From: Actinopolymorpha rutila
GTDB lineage: Bacteria > Actinomycetota > Actinomycetes > Propionibacteriales > Actinopolymorphaceae
Reading direction: 5' to 3'
Assembly (NCBI RefSeq): GCF_013407855.1
Contig: NZ_JACBZH010000001.1
Coordinates: 4,836,001-4,900,000, forward strand
Length of the DNA stretch: 64,000 nucleotides
Shown piece by piece: positions 43,131 to 51,030 of the stretch. The translations under genes were made by a program, and so were the position numbers. Under the pieces are notes generated by a model, which did not search any database, had not been told where the DNA came from, and saw nothing but the letters and a program-made list of their open reading frames with translations. Every line of letters starts with the position of its first letter. Positions within the stretch are counted from its first letter, which is position 1.

Positions 43131-43470
43131 GTGGTTGGGGACGTCGGCGGAGCTACCGGATCGGCGCTCGGCCGCGGCGGCCGACCGGCTGGGTGAGGCG
43201 CCGGCGACGGAGAGCAACAGGAGGATCAGGATCGCCAGCCCGGCGAGCGCGCCCAGGTGGTTGCCGAGCGCCTGCACGACCGGATACTCGGGACCGGCGT
43301 ACACCGACGGCACAGCGAACACGAACGCCGCGCGCCACGAACTCCACGCGAACAACGCGCCCGAGGCCACCCAGGTGAGCAGCAGCGTGCGCCAGCGCTG
43401 CGAAGTAGGCGGCGACCTTACGGGCCACCATCAGCTTCGGCGTGCGTCCCGGGACCACCGATGTCGTCAT
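43125..43470 (-). pseudogene. small membrane protein gene with an apparent frameshift
   Basis: ATG 43470 opens a frame reading MTTSVVPGRTPKLMVARK and VAAYF, after which it loses protein character. A second frame takes over at once with QRWRTLLLTWVASGALFAW, a predicted membrane helix, and then continues through a further helix (LAGLAILILLLLSVAG) to a TAG at 43125. The second frame has no ribosome site before its only candidate start (GTG 43370), and that start would cut the first helix in half. A single-base loss near 43400 would join them into a protein of about 115 residues with two or three helices. It could be a true pseudogene, a programmed shift or a sequencing error. Confidence 0.5.
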
Positions 43471-43541
43471 GGCACCGAAGCTCGGTGCGTGGCGGGGGCG
43501 GTCCCGTCTCCCGTGACGGCGAGCCTCCTCCCCCTGGGAGG

Positions 43542-43575
43542 GAGCCGGTCCCCGTCGCCTCACGGGGACCGGCTC
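43542..43575 (-). terminator. strong terminator hairpin after purH
   Basis: A perfect 14-bp stem (GAGCCGGTCCCCGT and complement) with a 6-nt loop lies about 28 bp downstream of the purH stop. Its right arm overlaps the first unit of the stop-codon repeat at 43573. Confidence 0.8.
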
Positions 43576-43611
43576 AGTGGAACCGGTGGGACTCGGTGGA
43601 ACTCAGTGGAA
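43573..43611 (-). repeat. 10-bp repeat reiterating the purH stop codon
   Basis: Units CTCAGTGGAA (43573-43582), a 9-bp variant (43583-43591), CTCGGTGGAA (43592-43601) and CTCAGTGGAA (43602-43611). The last contains the purH stop (43603-43605) and final codons FH; the others extend the pattern beyond it. Confidence 0.85.
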
Positions 43612-45204
43612 GAAGTGGCGCGTCCCGGTGAAGTACAACGGCACCCCGGCCGCCTGGGCCGCCGCGATCACCTCGTCGTCGCGGACCGAGCCACCCGGCT
43701 CCACCACCGCGCGCACCCCGGCGTCCAGCAGCACCTGCAACCCGTCGGCGAACGGGAAGAACGCGTCCGAGGCGGCCACCGACCCGGCCGCCCGCTCGCC
43801 CGCCCGCGCCACCGCGAGCCGGGCGGAGTCGACCCGGTTGACCTGCCCCATGCCGACACCCACGGTCGCCTCGCCACTGGCGAGCAGGATGGCGTTGGAC
43901 TTGACCGCACGCACCGCCCGCCACGCGAACACCAGGTCGGCCAGCACCGAGTCGTCGACCGGGTCGCCGGCCACCAGGCGCCAGCCGAGCAGGTCGTCGC
44001 CGGGAGCGTCCACCGCGTCCACGGTCTGCACCAGCGCACCACCGGAGACCTGGCGGATCTCGACTCCGGCACCGGCGGGCGCCGGGCAGCGCAGCAGCCG
44101 GATGTTCTTCTTCCGGGTGAGGATCTCCAGGGCCACCGGCTCGAACTCCGGCGCCACCACGACCTCGGTGAACACCTCCGCGACCTGCCGGGCCATCGCC
44201 TCGGTCACCGGACGGTTGGTCGCGATCACCCCACCGAACGCCGACACGGGGTCACACGCGTGTGCCTTCGAGTGCGCCTCGGCCAGGTCGGCGGCCACCG
44301 CGATGCCGCACGGGTTGGCGTGCTTGATGATCGCCACCGCGGGGGCCGCGAAGTCGTAGGCCGCGCGCCGGGCCGCGTCTGCGTCGACGTAGTTGTTGTA
44401 CGACATCTCCTTGCCGTGCAGCTGCTCGGCCTGGGCCAGGCCGGGCGCGGTCGAGCCGGAGGAGTAGAGCGCGGCGCGCTGGTGGGGGTTCTCGCCGTAC
44501 CGCAACACCGCCTTGCGGTTCCAGGTCGCACCGAACCAGGCCGGGAAGCCGGTGCCCTCGTCGGTGGGTGCCACGACGTTGCCGAGCCAGGACGCGACCT
44601 GCACGTCGTAGGTGGCGGTGTGCACGAACGCCTCGGCGGCGAGCCGTTGCCGCTGGTCCAGGGTGAAGCCCCCGGCGGCGACCGCGGCCAGGACGTCGGC
44701 GTACCGCTGCGGGGAGGTGACCACCGCGACGCTGGCGTGGTTCTTGGCGGCCGCGCGGGTCATCGCCGGGCCACCGATGTCGATCTGCTCGACCACCTCG
44801 TCCGGCCCGGCGCCGGAGGCGACCGTCGCCGCGAACGGATAGAGGTTCGACACCAGCAGGTCGAACGCCTCGACGTTCAGGTCGGCGAGCTGGCGGACGT
44901 GGTCGGGGTTACGGGTGTCGGCCAGCAGGCCGGCGTGCACCCGCGGGTGCAGCGTCTTGACCCGGCCGTCCAGGCACTCCGGGAACCCGGTCAGCTCCTC
45001 CACGCGGGTCACCTCGATCCCGGCCGCCTCGATGGTCGCGGCGGTGGAGCCGGTGGACACGATCGACACCCCGGCGTCGGCCAGCCCGCGAGCCAGCTCT
45101 GTCAATCCGGACTTGTCATAGACGCTGACCAGCGCGCGGCGGATGGGACGCCGGCCTTCCTCGGCGGCGGCCGATGCGGCGGTGGTGCTGGTGGTGTCGT
45201 TCAC
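43603..45204 (-). CDS. purH: bifunctional AICAR transformylase / IMP cyclohydrolase
   Basis: A 533-residue enzyme for the last two steps of IMP synthesis. The N-terminal cyclohydrolase domain (about residues 20-215) has SVYDKSGL and STGSTAATIE. The C-terminal transformylase contains the catalytic Lys-His of IIKHANPCG. GTG 45204 overlaps the purN stop (GTGA). It is the last gene of the purN-purH pair and is followed by a strong hairpin. Confidence 0.95.
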   Translation of the reverse strand: MNDTTSTTAASAAAEEGRRPIRRALVSVYDKSGLTELARGLADAGVSIVSTGSTAATIEAAGIEVTRVEELTGFPECLDGRVKTLHPRVHAGLLADTRNPDHVRQLADLNVEAFDLLVSNLYPFAATVASGAGPDEVVEQIDIGGPAMTRAAAKNHASVAVVTSPQRYADVLAAVAAGGFTLDQRQRLAAEAFVHTATYDVQVASWLGNVVAPTDEGTGFPAWFGATWNRKAVLRYGENPHQRAALYSSGSTAPGLAQAEQLHGKEMSYNNYVDADAARRAAYDFAAPAVAIIKHANPCGIAVAADLAEAHSKAHACDPVSAFGGVIATNRPVTEAMARQVAEVFTEVVVAPEFEPVALEILTRKKNIRLLRCPAPAGAGVEIRQVSGGALVQTVDAVDAPGDDLLGWRLVAGDPVDDSVLADLVFAWRAVRAVKSNAILLASGEATVGVGMGQVNRVDSARLAVARAGERAAGSVAASDAFFPFADGLQVLLDAGVRAVVEPGGSVRDDEVIAAAQAAGVPLYFTGTRHFFH

Positions 45205-45905
45205 GGGATGGTGACCTTTCTGCCCTGAACGGTGTAGCCCTCGCGCACCATCGAGCCGACGACGTCGACGAGCTGGCGGCGCTCGGCGACCTTGATGCGT
45301 TCGGTCAACGTTTCTTCGGTGTCGTCGTCGCGCACGGGCACGGCGACCTGGGCGATGATCGGACCGGCGTCGACACCCTCGTCGACGACGAACAACGTGG
45401 CGCCGGCCAGCCGGACTCCGTAGGCGAGCGCGTCGCGCGGCCCGTGCATCCCGGGGAACGCCGGCAGCAGCGAGTTGTGGCTGTTGACGTACTTCCCGCC
45501 GAACTCCGACAGGAACGACGCGCCGACCAGCTTGAGGAAGCCGGCCGACACCACCAGGTCGGGCTCGAACGCGGCCACCTTCGCGGTGAGCGCGGCGTCC
45601 CAGTCGGCGCGGGCGGGATGGTCACGGACCCGCAGGACGAACGTCGGAATGCCCGCACGCTCGGCGCGGGCCAGGCCCTCGATCCCGTCGCGGTCGGCGC
45701 CGACGGCGACGATCGTGGCGCCGTACGCCGGATCGCGGGTGGCGTCGAGCAGGGCCTGCAACAGGGTGCCCGAACCGGAGAGCAGGACGACGAGGCGGGC
45801 GGACAGGATGAACTCCTCGCTGATCGGTCGGCCGCGGACGCACGAACTGGACGGCGCCGGCGACCTACCCGGGGCACGTTCGCTTCGAGTCCGACGTTCC
45901 GTCAC
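45201..45905 (-). CDS. purN: phosphoribosylglycinamide formyltransferase
   Basis: Transfers formyl from 10-formyl-THF to GAR in purine synthesis. The catalytic Asn-His-Asp set is visible around VNSHNSLLPAFPG and VDEGVDAGPII. The phosphate loop LLSGSGTLLQALL begins only six residues after an in-frame CTG at 45806 that is preceded by GAGGAG at ideal spacing. Starting there gives 201 residues, the usual PurN length. The nearest standard start is GTG 45905, used for these coordinates, which adds 33 residues (VTERRTRSERAPG and onward) unlike any PurN. It would also leave only 37 bp to the divergent gene at 45943. I favour the CTG start but cannot prove it. Confidence 0.9.
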   Translation of the reverse strand: MTERRTRSERAPGRSPAPSSSCVRGRPISEEFILSARLVVLLSGSGTLLQALLDATRDPAYGATIVAVGADRDGIEGLARAERAGIPTFVLRVRDHPARADWDAALTAKVAAFEPDLVVSAGFLKLVGASFLSEFGGKYVNSHNSLLPAFPGMHGPRDALAYGVRLAGATLFVVDEGVDAGPIIAQVAVPVRDDDTEETLTERIKVAERRQLVDVVGSMVREGYTVQGRKVTIP

Positions 45906-45942
45906 GATAGCGGTAGGCGCGCAAACGACGGGAGAAGCCCCT

Positions 45943-46833
45943 GTGAGCAGTACCGACAATCCCCCCGAGGGCCGTCGCGAGGACGAGCCGACCGGCACGC
46001 ACCTGGAGAAGGTGCGGGCGGCGAGCACGGCGGCGGGCACGGCGGAGGGCACGGCGGAGGGCGGCAGCGGAGGCACGGGCACCGGGACGGATACGGGCTC
46101 CGGGGGGGATACGGCCACCGGTGCGGACGAATCCGGCGACGCCGGACTTGCCCCCATCCCGCCAGAGGGCACCGTCGCTCCCCCGGACACCGAGCGGGTC
46201 TTCGGCCGGCCGCGCACTGGTTCGCCGTACTCGCGGATCATGCCCACCCGTGACAGCTCAGGCGGCGGCGCGAGCGGGAGCGGGCACGGCGGGAGCGGCC
46301 CCGCTGGCGGTGCTCCCCAGGGCGGTTCCCAGCCCGGCGGCGGTTGGGGCGGACCGACCGGAGGCTGGAGCGGTGGTCCCGGCGGACCTGGTGGTCCTGG
46401 TAGTCCCGGAGGTCCGGGCGGACGACCCGGCGGCGCACCCGGACCGGCCGAGTCCGAGGACCAGCGTCGCCAGGTGAACGTCTACGGCCGCATCGCCTTG
46501 ATGCTCGGCATCTTCGGCCTGCTGGCGAGCATCTTCGTTCCCCCGCTCGGCATCTTCGCCGGTGGCATCGCGGTCGGGCTGGGAGTGGCCGGGCGACGCA
46601 AGGGCCGGCGCGCCAACCGAGTGGTCCCCGGCGCCGGACCAGGCCTGGTCCTCGGCGTGGTCGCGGTGGCGATCGGCCTCGTGCTGTCGGTGGTGTGGGC
46701 CGTGTTCTGGAACGAGATCGTGGACTACCAGGAGTGCGTGTCCGGCGCCAACACCCAGACCGCCCGGCAGAACTGCCAGACGACGTTCGAGAAGAGCATC
46801 TTCGACCGGCTCTCGCCGCCGTCGCGGTCCTGA
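45943..46833 (+). CDS. Pro/Gly-rich DUF4190-like membrane protein
   Basis: A 296-residue protein starting at GTG 45943. Residues 1-170 are low complexity, dominated by Gly, Ser, Thr and Pro with an acidic start, and probably disordered in the cytoplasm. Then YGRIALMLGIFGLLASIFVPP and a second hydrophobic hairpin (GLVLGVVAVAIGLVLSVVWAV) form a DUF4190-like membrane domain. A short C-terminal region contains two Cys (YQECVSGAN, RQNCQTTF) that could pair outside the cell. The function is unknown. It is divergent from purN and convergent with the DUF6350 gene. Confidence 0.65.
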   Translation: MSSTDNPPEGRREDEPTGTHLEKVRAASTAAGTAEGTAEGGSGGTGTGTDTGSGGDTATGADESGDAGLAPIPPEGTVAPPDTERVFGRPRTGSPYSRIMPTRDSSGGGASGSGHGGSGPAGGAPQGGSQPGGGWGGPTGGWSGGPGGPGGPGSPGGPGGRPGGAPGPAESEDQRRQVNVYGRIALMLGIFGLLASIFVPPLGIFAGGIAVGLGVAGRRKGRRANRVVPGAGPGLVLGVVAVAIGLVLSVVWAVFWNEIVDYQECVSGANTQTARQNCQTTFEKSIFDRLSPPSRS

Positions 46834-46847
46834 CCCAGGCCTCGTCT

Positions 46848-46876
46848 CTCAGTCCTGGTCACTCAGTCCTCGTCGA
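46848..46876 (-). repeat. 14-bp duplication containing the DUF6350 stop codon
   Basis: Two units at 46848-46861 and 46862-46876 share CTCAGTCCT. The second contains the stop (46863-46865) and the last codons (DED); the first repeats the stop sequence beyond the gene. Confidence 0.75.
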
Positions 46877-48128
46877 CCGCGTCCTGCTCGGTCGCGGCCT
46901 CGCGCCGCCGGCCGGGCAGCCGGTCGAGCACGTGCCACCGGGCGGCCGCCCTGCTCGCAAGCACCGCAACCGCACCGGCGATCCCGAGCGTGCTGATGGC
47001 GATCAGCGCCGTCTGGGCCGCGGGCGGCCCGACGTCGGCCAGCCGCCCGGGGCCGACCGAGCCACCGGCCAGCAGGGCGACCAGCGTGTAGAGAACCCCG
47101 CCGGCCACTCCGGCCAGTCCGGCACGGGTGGCCGCGGTCTCCACGCCGTACTCCGGATACCGCCGTACGGCGGCCAACCCGGCCACCGCGCCCGCCGCGA
47201 TCGGCAGCAACAGCACCGCTGCCAGCCAGCCGGGCGGCGTCGTGGTCACCGGCAGCGCGCCGAGGAGCGGGAACGCCGGCAGCGAGCCGAGCAGGACCCC
47301 CGACGGCGCGACGACCGTGCCGGTACCGACCGCGAAACCCGGGCCGAGGGCGTACGCCGCACCGAACACCGCGGCGTTCGGGAGGTACGCCAGGCACGCC
47401 ACGAGCAGCAGCACCAGACCGACCGGGCCAGGTGCCAGCGACCTGGTGAGGTCGGCGACCCGGCCGGCGTGCACGACCAGGGAGACCGCGACCAGCAGGG
47501 TGCCGCAGGTCAGCAGGGCGACCAGGCCGGCGGTCCCGCCGTACAGCACGGCCCGCACCCCCTCGGGCAGGCGCTCCCAGAACGACTTCGCGTGCCCGGT
47601 CTCCCGGACCGTGCCGGCACCGCCCACCACCGCGGCGAGCAGGGTGGCGAAAGCGAACGCCCGAACAAGGTCGGGAGCCGCCTCGTCGGCGCGGGTGGCC
47701 AGGGCCACGAGCGTCACCAGCGCGCCGTAGGCGACCGCCAGGGAAGCCACTGCCAGGGAGGTATCCCGGCCGCCGCGCAGCTCGGCCGTGCGGGCGACCC
47801 AGCCACCTGCCCGCCACAGCAACAGGACGGGCAACGCGGTCAGACCCCAGGGAGCGAGGTGGTAGCGGCCGTCGGACAGGGCGATCGGCACCCAGTGGGC
47901 CGACAGCCAGGCGTCGACACCGACCCGGAAGGCCCACGACGCCGTACCCCCGGTGGTGGCGAACCAGCCCACGACGGCGATCGCCGCACACGGCAACGCC
48001 CCCGCCAGCACCGCCCAGCCGGCCGCCAGGAGCGCCCCCACGGGCGCCGGCCTGGGGTGCCCACCACCGGGTGGGCGTCCTGGTACGCGCGCGACGGAAC
48101 GCGCCAGCAGGTCGGTCATCGCAGACAT
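46863..48128 (-). CDS. DUF6350-family polytopic membrane protein
   Basis: A 421-residue protein with about ten hydrophobic segments starting LLAAGWAVLAGALPCAAIAV. This family (DUF6350, sometimes called PerM-like) is found next to purN/purH in actinobacteria, consistent with its place here. Mycobacterial PerM is linked to cell division; whether that applies here is unknown. ATG 48128 is chosen, with ATG 48119 as an alternative; the 75 codons further upstream are not protein-like. It ends in an acidic DED. It is divergent from the sigma factor gene. Confidence 0.78.
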   Translation of the reverse strand: MSAMTDLLARSVARVPGRPPGGGHPRPAPVGALLAAGWAVLAGALPCAAIAVVGWFATTGGTASWAFRVGVDAWLSAHWVPIALSDGRYHLAPWGLTALPVLLLWRAGGWVARTAELRGGRDTSLAVASLAVAYGALVTLVALATRADEAAPDLVRAFAFATLLAAVVGGAGTVRETGHAKSFWERLPEGVRAVLYGGTAGLVALLTCGTLLVAVSLVVHAGRVADLTRSLAPGPVGLVLLLVACLAYLPNAAVFGAAYALGPGFAVGTGTVVAPSGVLLGSLPAFPLLGALPVTTTPPGWLAAVLLLPIAAGAVAGLAAVRRYPEYGVETAATRAGLAGVAGGVLYTLVALLAGGSVGPGRLADVGPPAAQTALIAISTLGIAGAVAVLASRAAARWHVLDRLPGRRREAATEQDAVDED

Positions 48129-48406
48129 CGTCCCAGCCGAGCCGGGTTCGCGCCGCCTCGGACACGCCGCACGGGCACACCGCCACCAAAAGATCCGAAA
48201 CGACATGGGAGGATTCGCACCGGAAAAGTCACAGATGTTTCTCGATCGGCCGGTATGAGAAGCCGTAACGGGACCGGTTTGACTATGTTCGTCCTGACAC
48301 CCGTGGTTCGCGGCAGAAAGTTCCCCATCTGAGGACACGATCGCTGCAACCACCGGCCGGGGTGCGGTGTCATCTGGAGAGAGTCGGCGGGAGTGGCGGA
48401 GGGCTC

Positions 48407-48928
48407 ATGGCGGAAGCCGACGACTTCGACGCCTTCTACCACGCCACTCGGCAACGACTCCTCCACCAGATGTACGCGATGACCGGAAACCTGGCCGATG
48501 CTCAAGACTGTGTCCAAGAGGCGTACGCCCGAGCCTGGCAGCACTGGACGGACGTGGCCGGCCACGCCAACCCCGAGGCCTGGCTGCGCACGGTCGCCTG
48601 GCGGATCGCCGCCAGCAGGTGGCGCAAGATCAAGAACGGCGTCGCCGCGATGGCGCGGCACGGGCCGCCGTCGCACGCACCTGAACCCAGTCCGGACAAC
48701 GTCGCACTCGTCGCCGCCCTCAAGGAGATCCCCGAGGCTCAGCGACGCACGATCGTGCTCCACCACCTGGTCGGGATGTCGGTCGAGGAGGTGGCCCGGG
48801 AGATGAGTGTTCCGAGCGGCACCGTCAAGGCCAGGCTGTCCCGAGGCCGCGCCGCGCTCGCCGCGCTCCTGCGCGAGAGCGATCCCCGAGCCGACAGTGC
48901 GACTGAGGAGACCGAGCATGCCCGCTGA
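48407..48928 (+). CDS. ECF sigma factor, SigE/SigM-like
   Basis: A 173-residue extracytoplasmic-function sigma factor. Region 2 (about residues 5-75) includes GNLADAQDCVQEAYARAWQHW for -10 recognition. Region 4 (about 105-155) ends in a clear helix-turn-helix (MSVEEVAREMSVPSGTVKAR). ATG 48407 follows GCGGAGGG; the GTG at 48362 would add an unrelated stretch. The gene overlaps the next by 11 bp, so the two are coupled. A possible self-recognised promoter lies around 48270-48295 (GGGACC then CGTCC, 15 bp apart), which is weak evidence of autoregulation. Confidence 0.9.
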   Translation: MAEADDFDAFYHATRQRLLHQMYAMTGNLADAQDCVQEAYARAWQHWTDVAGHANPEAWLRTVAWRIAASRWRKIKNGVAAMARHGPPSHAPEPSPDNVALVAALKEIPEAQRRTIVLHHLVGMSVEEVAREMSVPSGTVKARLSRGRAALAALLRESDPRADSATEETEHAR

Positions 48929-49964
48929 CTCAGACCGCCGGGTCGACGACAGTCTTTCCAGGTTGCGCTCCGACATCGACGTCGTCGAGTGGGCGGAAGC
49001 CGACCAGCTGCGCCGACGCGGTGTCCGGCGGCACGTCCAGCGCGCCGCGAGCACCGGCATCGCCGTCGTCGCGGGCGTCGGCCTGCTCGGCTACAGCGTG
49101 ATCGCCGGCATACCCAGCGAGACCCCCATCCGGGTCAGCGACCCACCGGCCACCTTGCCCGGGATGCCACGACCGACGCCCACGGGCATCCTCGGCACCG
49201 CCCTGCGCATCGCCCCCGAACCCCCGCCGGCCCGGCTCCGTGCCAGCGGCGCGGCGTCCCGTTACGCCCGGCCGAAGCCGCCCCACGCCCCGGCCGAGCG
49301 GCGGCGGCACGTAACCATCACCAGGTCCTCGACTCCCCCTCCGTCGGTTCCCACGGCCTCCTCCACCGGCACGGCCGCTCCGCCGGTGAGTCCCGAACCC
49401 ACTCCGACGACCGCTCCGCCGGCCCCGTCGGCTCCCCCGCTGACCGCCGACGCGCTGCTGAGCGCGGCGGAGATGCCGAAGGTCGACGACTCCGGGGCCG
49501 GCTGGGCGGACGCCGGCACCAGTGAGGCCGAGGGTTCGGCTGCGTCGCACTGCCAGTCCGGCAGCCTCGCCGGGCTCGGCGCCGTGCAGAGCGTGCGCCG
49601 CGACTTCGCCTGGGGCACCGAGGGCACCGTCATCGGTGCCAACGTGGTCGGCCGGTTCGGGACCGGCGCGGAAGCAGGGTCGGCCTACGACACGTTCCGC
49701 GGCTGGTTGGCCGACTGTGCCTGGGGGCAGGTGCACGGCCCGACCAGCGCCGACGCCGGAGACCAGGCCGCCTGGTGGTGGTTCGGCCACGACAACGGCG
49801 ACGGAACCGGCCGGATCGAGGTCGTCGGACTGGTTCGTTCCAACGCCCAGCTGTCCGTGGTCGTCTGGCGTGAAGACGGCCTGGACCTCAACTACAGCAC
49901 CGACCCGATGGCCACGACCCTCACGGCGACCGCCGACCGGCTGGCGACCAGCGGCGGCAGCTGA
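48918..49964 (+). CDS. membrane-anchored partner of the ECF sigma factor (candidate anti-sigma/sensor)
   Basis: A 348-residue protein with ATG 48918 inside the sigma gene. Residues 1-40 are cytoplasmic and acidic/basic (LRSDIDVVEWAEADQLRRRG). One membrane helix lies at about 46-64 (GIAVVAGVGLLGYSVIAGI). A long Pro/Thr/Ser-rich linker runs to about residue 175, then an extracellular domain with Cys in ASHCQSGSL and LADCAWGQV resembles PknH-type sensor domains. The classical zinc anti-sigma motif (HxxxCxxC) is absent. Position and topology suggest it holds or senses for the sigma factor; this is inference. Confidence 0.7.
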   Translation: MPADSDRRVDDSLSRLRSDIDVVEWAEADQLRRRGVRRHVQRAASTGIAVVAGVGLLGYSVIAGIPSETPIRVSDPPATLPGMPRPTPTGILGTALRIAPEPPPARLRASGAASRYARPKPPHAPAERRRHVTITRSSTPPPSVPTASSTGTAAPPVSPEPTPTTAPPAPSAPPLTADALLSAAEMPKVDDSGAGWADAGTSEAEGSAASHCQSGSLAGLGAVQSVRRDFAWGTEGTVIGANVVGRFGTGAEAGSAYDTFRGWLADCAWGQVHGPTSADAGDQAAWWWFGHDNGDGTGRIEVVGLVRSNAQLSVVVWREDGLDLNYSTDPMATTLTATADRLATSGGS

Positions 49965-50023
49965 ACGCCGACGGGGCCGGACTCCGACAGGGCGCCGACG
50001 AGGCGAACCGCCCGCACCGACAC

Positions 50024-50066
50024 GACGACGAGGCGGGTCCCTTGGCCAGGGACCCGCCTCGTCGTC
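50024..50066. terminator. bidirectional terminator between the sigma operon and sucD
   Basis: A perfect 19-bp stem with a 5-nt loop lies between two convergent genes, ending at 49964 (plus) and 50126 (minus). The plus-strand side is followed by TTCT. It is the longest perfect hairpin I found in the window. Confidence 0.85.
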
Positions 50067-50125
50067 TTCTCGCCTGTGGGTCGCGCCCTCGCGTTCGACC
50101 TGAGGTCGGCGCGGGCGCGGCCGGA

Positions 50126-51016
50126 CTAGCCGCGGCCCTCGACGACCTCGCGAACCAGCCGGGCGGTCTCGCTGGGAGTGCGGCCGACCCGCACACCGCA
50201 GGCCTCCAGCGCCTCCTGCTTGGCCTGCGCGGTGCCGGACGAGCCGGACACGATCGCGCCGGCGTGGCCCATCGTCTTGCCCTCGGGCGCGGTGAAGCCG
50301 GCGACGTAGCCGACGACCGGCTTGGTGACGTTGGCCTTGATGAACTCCGCGGCCCGCTCCTCCGCGTCACCGCCGATCTCGCCGATCATCACGATGACCT
50401 CGGTCTCCGGGTCGGCCTCGAACGCCGCCAGGGCGTCGATGTGGGTCGTGCCGATGATCGGGTCACCGCCGATGCCGACCGCGGTGGAGAAACCGATGTC
50501 GCGCAGCTCGTACATCATCTGGTAGGTCAGCGTGCCCGACTTGGAGACCAGCCCGATCCGGCCCGGACCGGTGATGTCGGCCGGGATGATGCCGGCGTAG
50601 GACTTGCCCGGCGAGGCGACGCCCGGGCAGTTCGGCCCGACGATGCGGGTGCGCCCGCCCTTGGCCTGCGCCCGGGTGAAGAAGTCCGCGGTGTCGTGCA
50701 CCGGCACGCCCTCGGTGATCACCACGACCAGCGGGATCTCCGCGTCGACGGCCTCGTTGACCGCCGCCTTGGTGAACGCCGGCGGGACGAACGCCACACT
50801 GACGTCGGCGCCGGTCTGCTCCATCGCCTCCTCGACGGTGGCGAAGATCGGGAGCGAACGCCCCTCGACCTCGACCTTCTGGCCGGCCTTACGCGGGTTG
50901 GTGCCCCCGACGATGTTGGTGCCGGCCCGAACCATCTTGCGGGTGTGGATGCTGCCCTCGGAGCCGGTCATCCCCTGAACGATGACCTTGCTGTTCTCGG
51001 TGAGGAAGATCGCCAT
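50126..51016 (-). CDS. sucD: succinate--CoA ligase, alpha subunit
   Basis: A 296-residue subunit that binds CoA and carries the phosphohistidine intermediate. The CoA-binding QGMTGSEGS at the N-terminus and the active-site GHAGAIVSGSSG are intact, with the His phosphorylated during catalysis. ATG 51016, 14 bp after sucC. Together they form the TCA-cycle step that makes ATP or GTP from succinyl-CoA, which is also the product of methylmalonyl-CoA mutase. Confidence 0.96.
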   Translation of the reverse strand: MAIFLTENSKVIVQGMTGSEGSIHTRKMVRAGTNIVGGTNPRKAGQKVEVEGRSLPIFATVEEAMEQTGADVSVAFVPPAFTKAAVNEAVDAEIPLVVVITEGVPVHDTADFFTRAQAKGGRTRIVGPNCPGVASPGKSYAGIIPADITGPGRIGLVSKSGTLTYQMMYELRDIGFSTAVGIGGDPIIGTTHIDALAAFEADPETEVIVMIGEIGGDAEERAAEFIKANVTKPVVGYVAGFTAPEGKTMGHAGAIVSGSSGTAQAKQEALEACGVRVGRTPSETARLVREVVEGRG

Positions 51017-51030
51017 GGTGTGAAGTCTCC

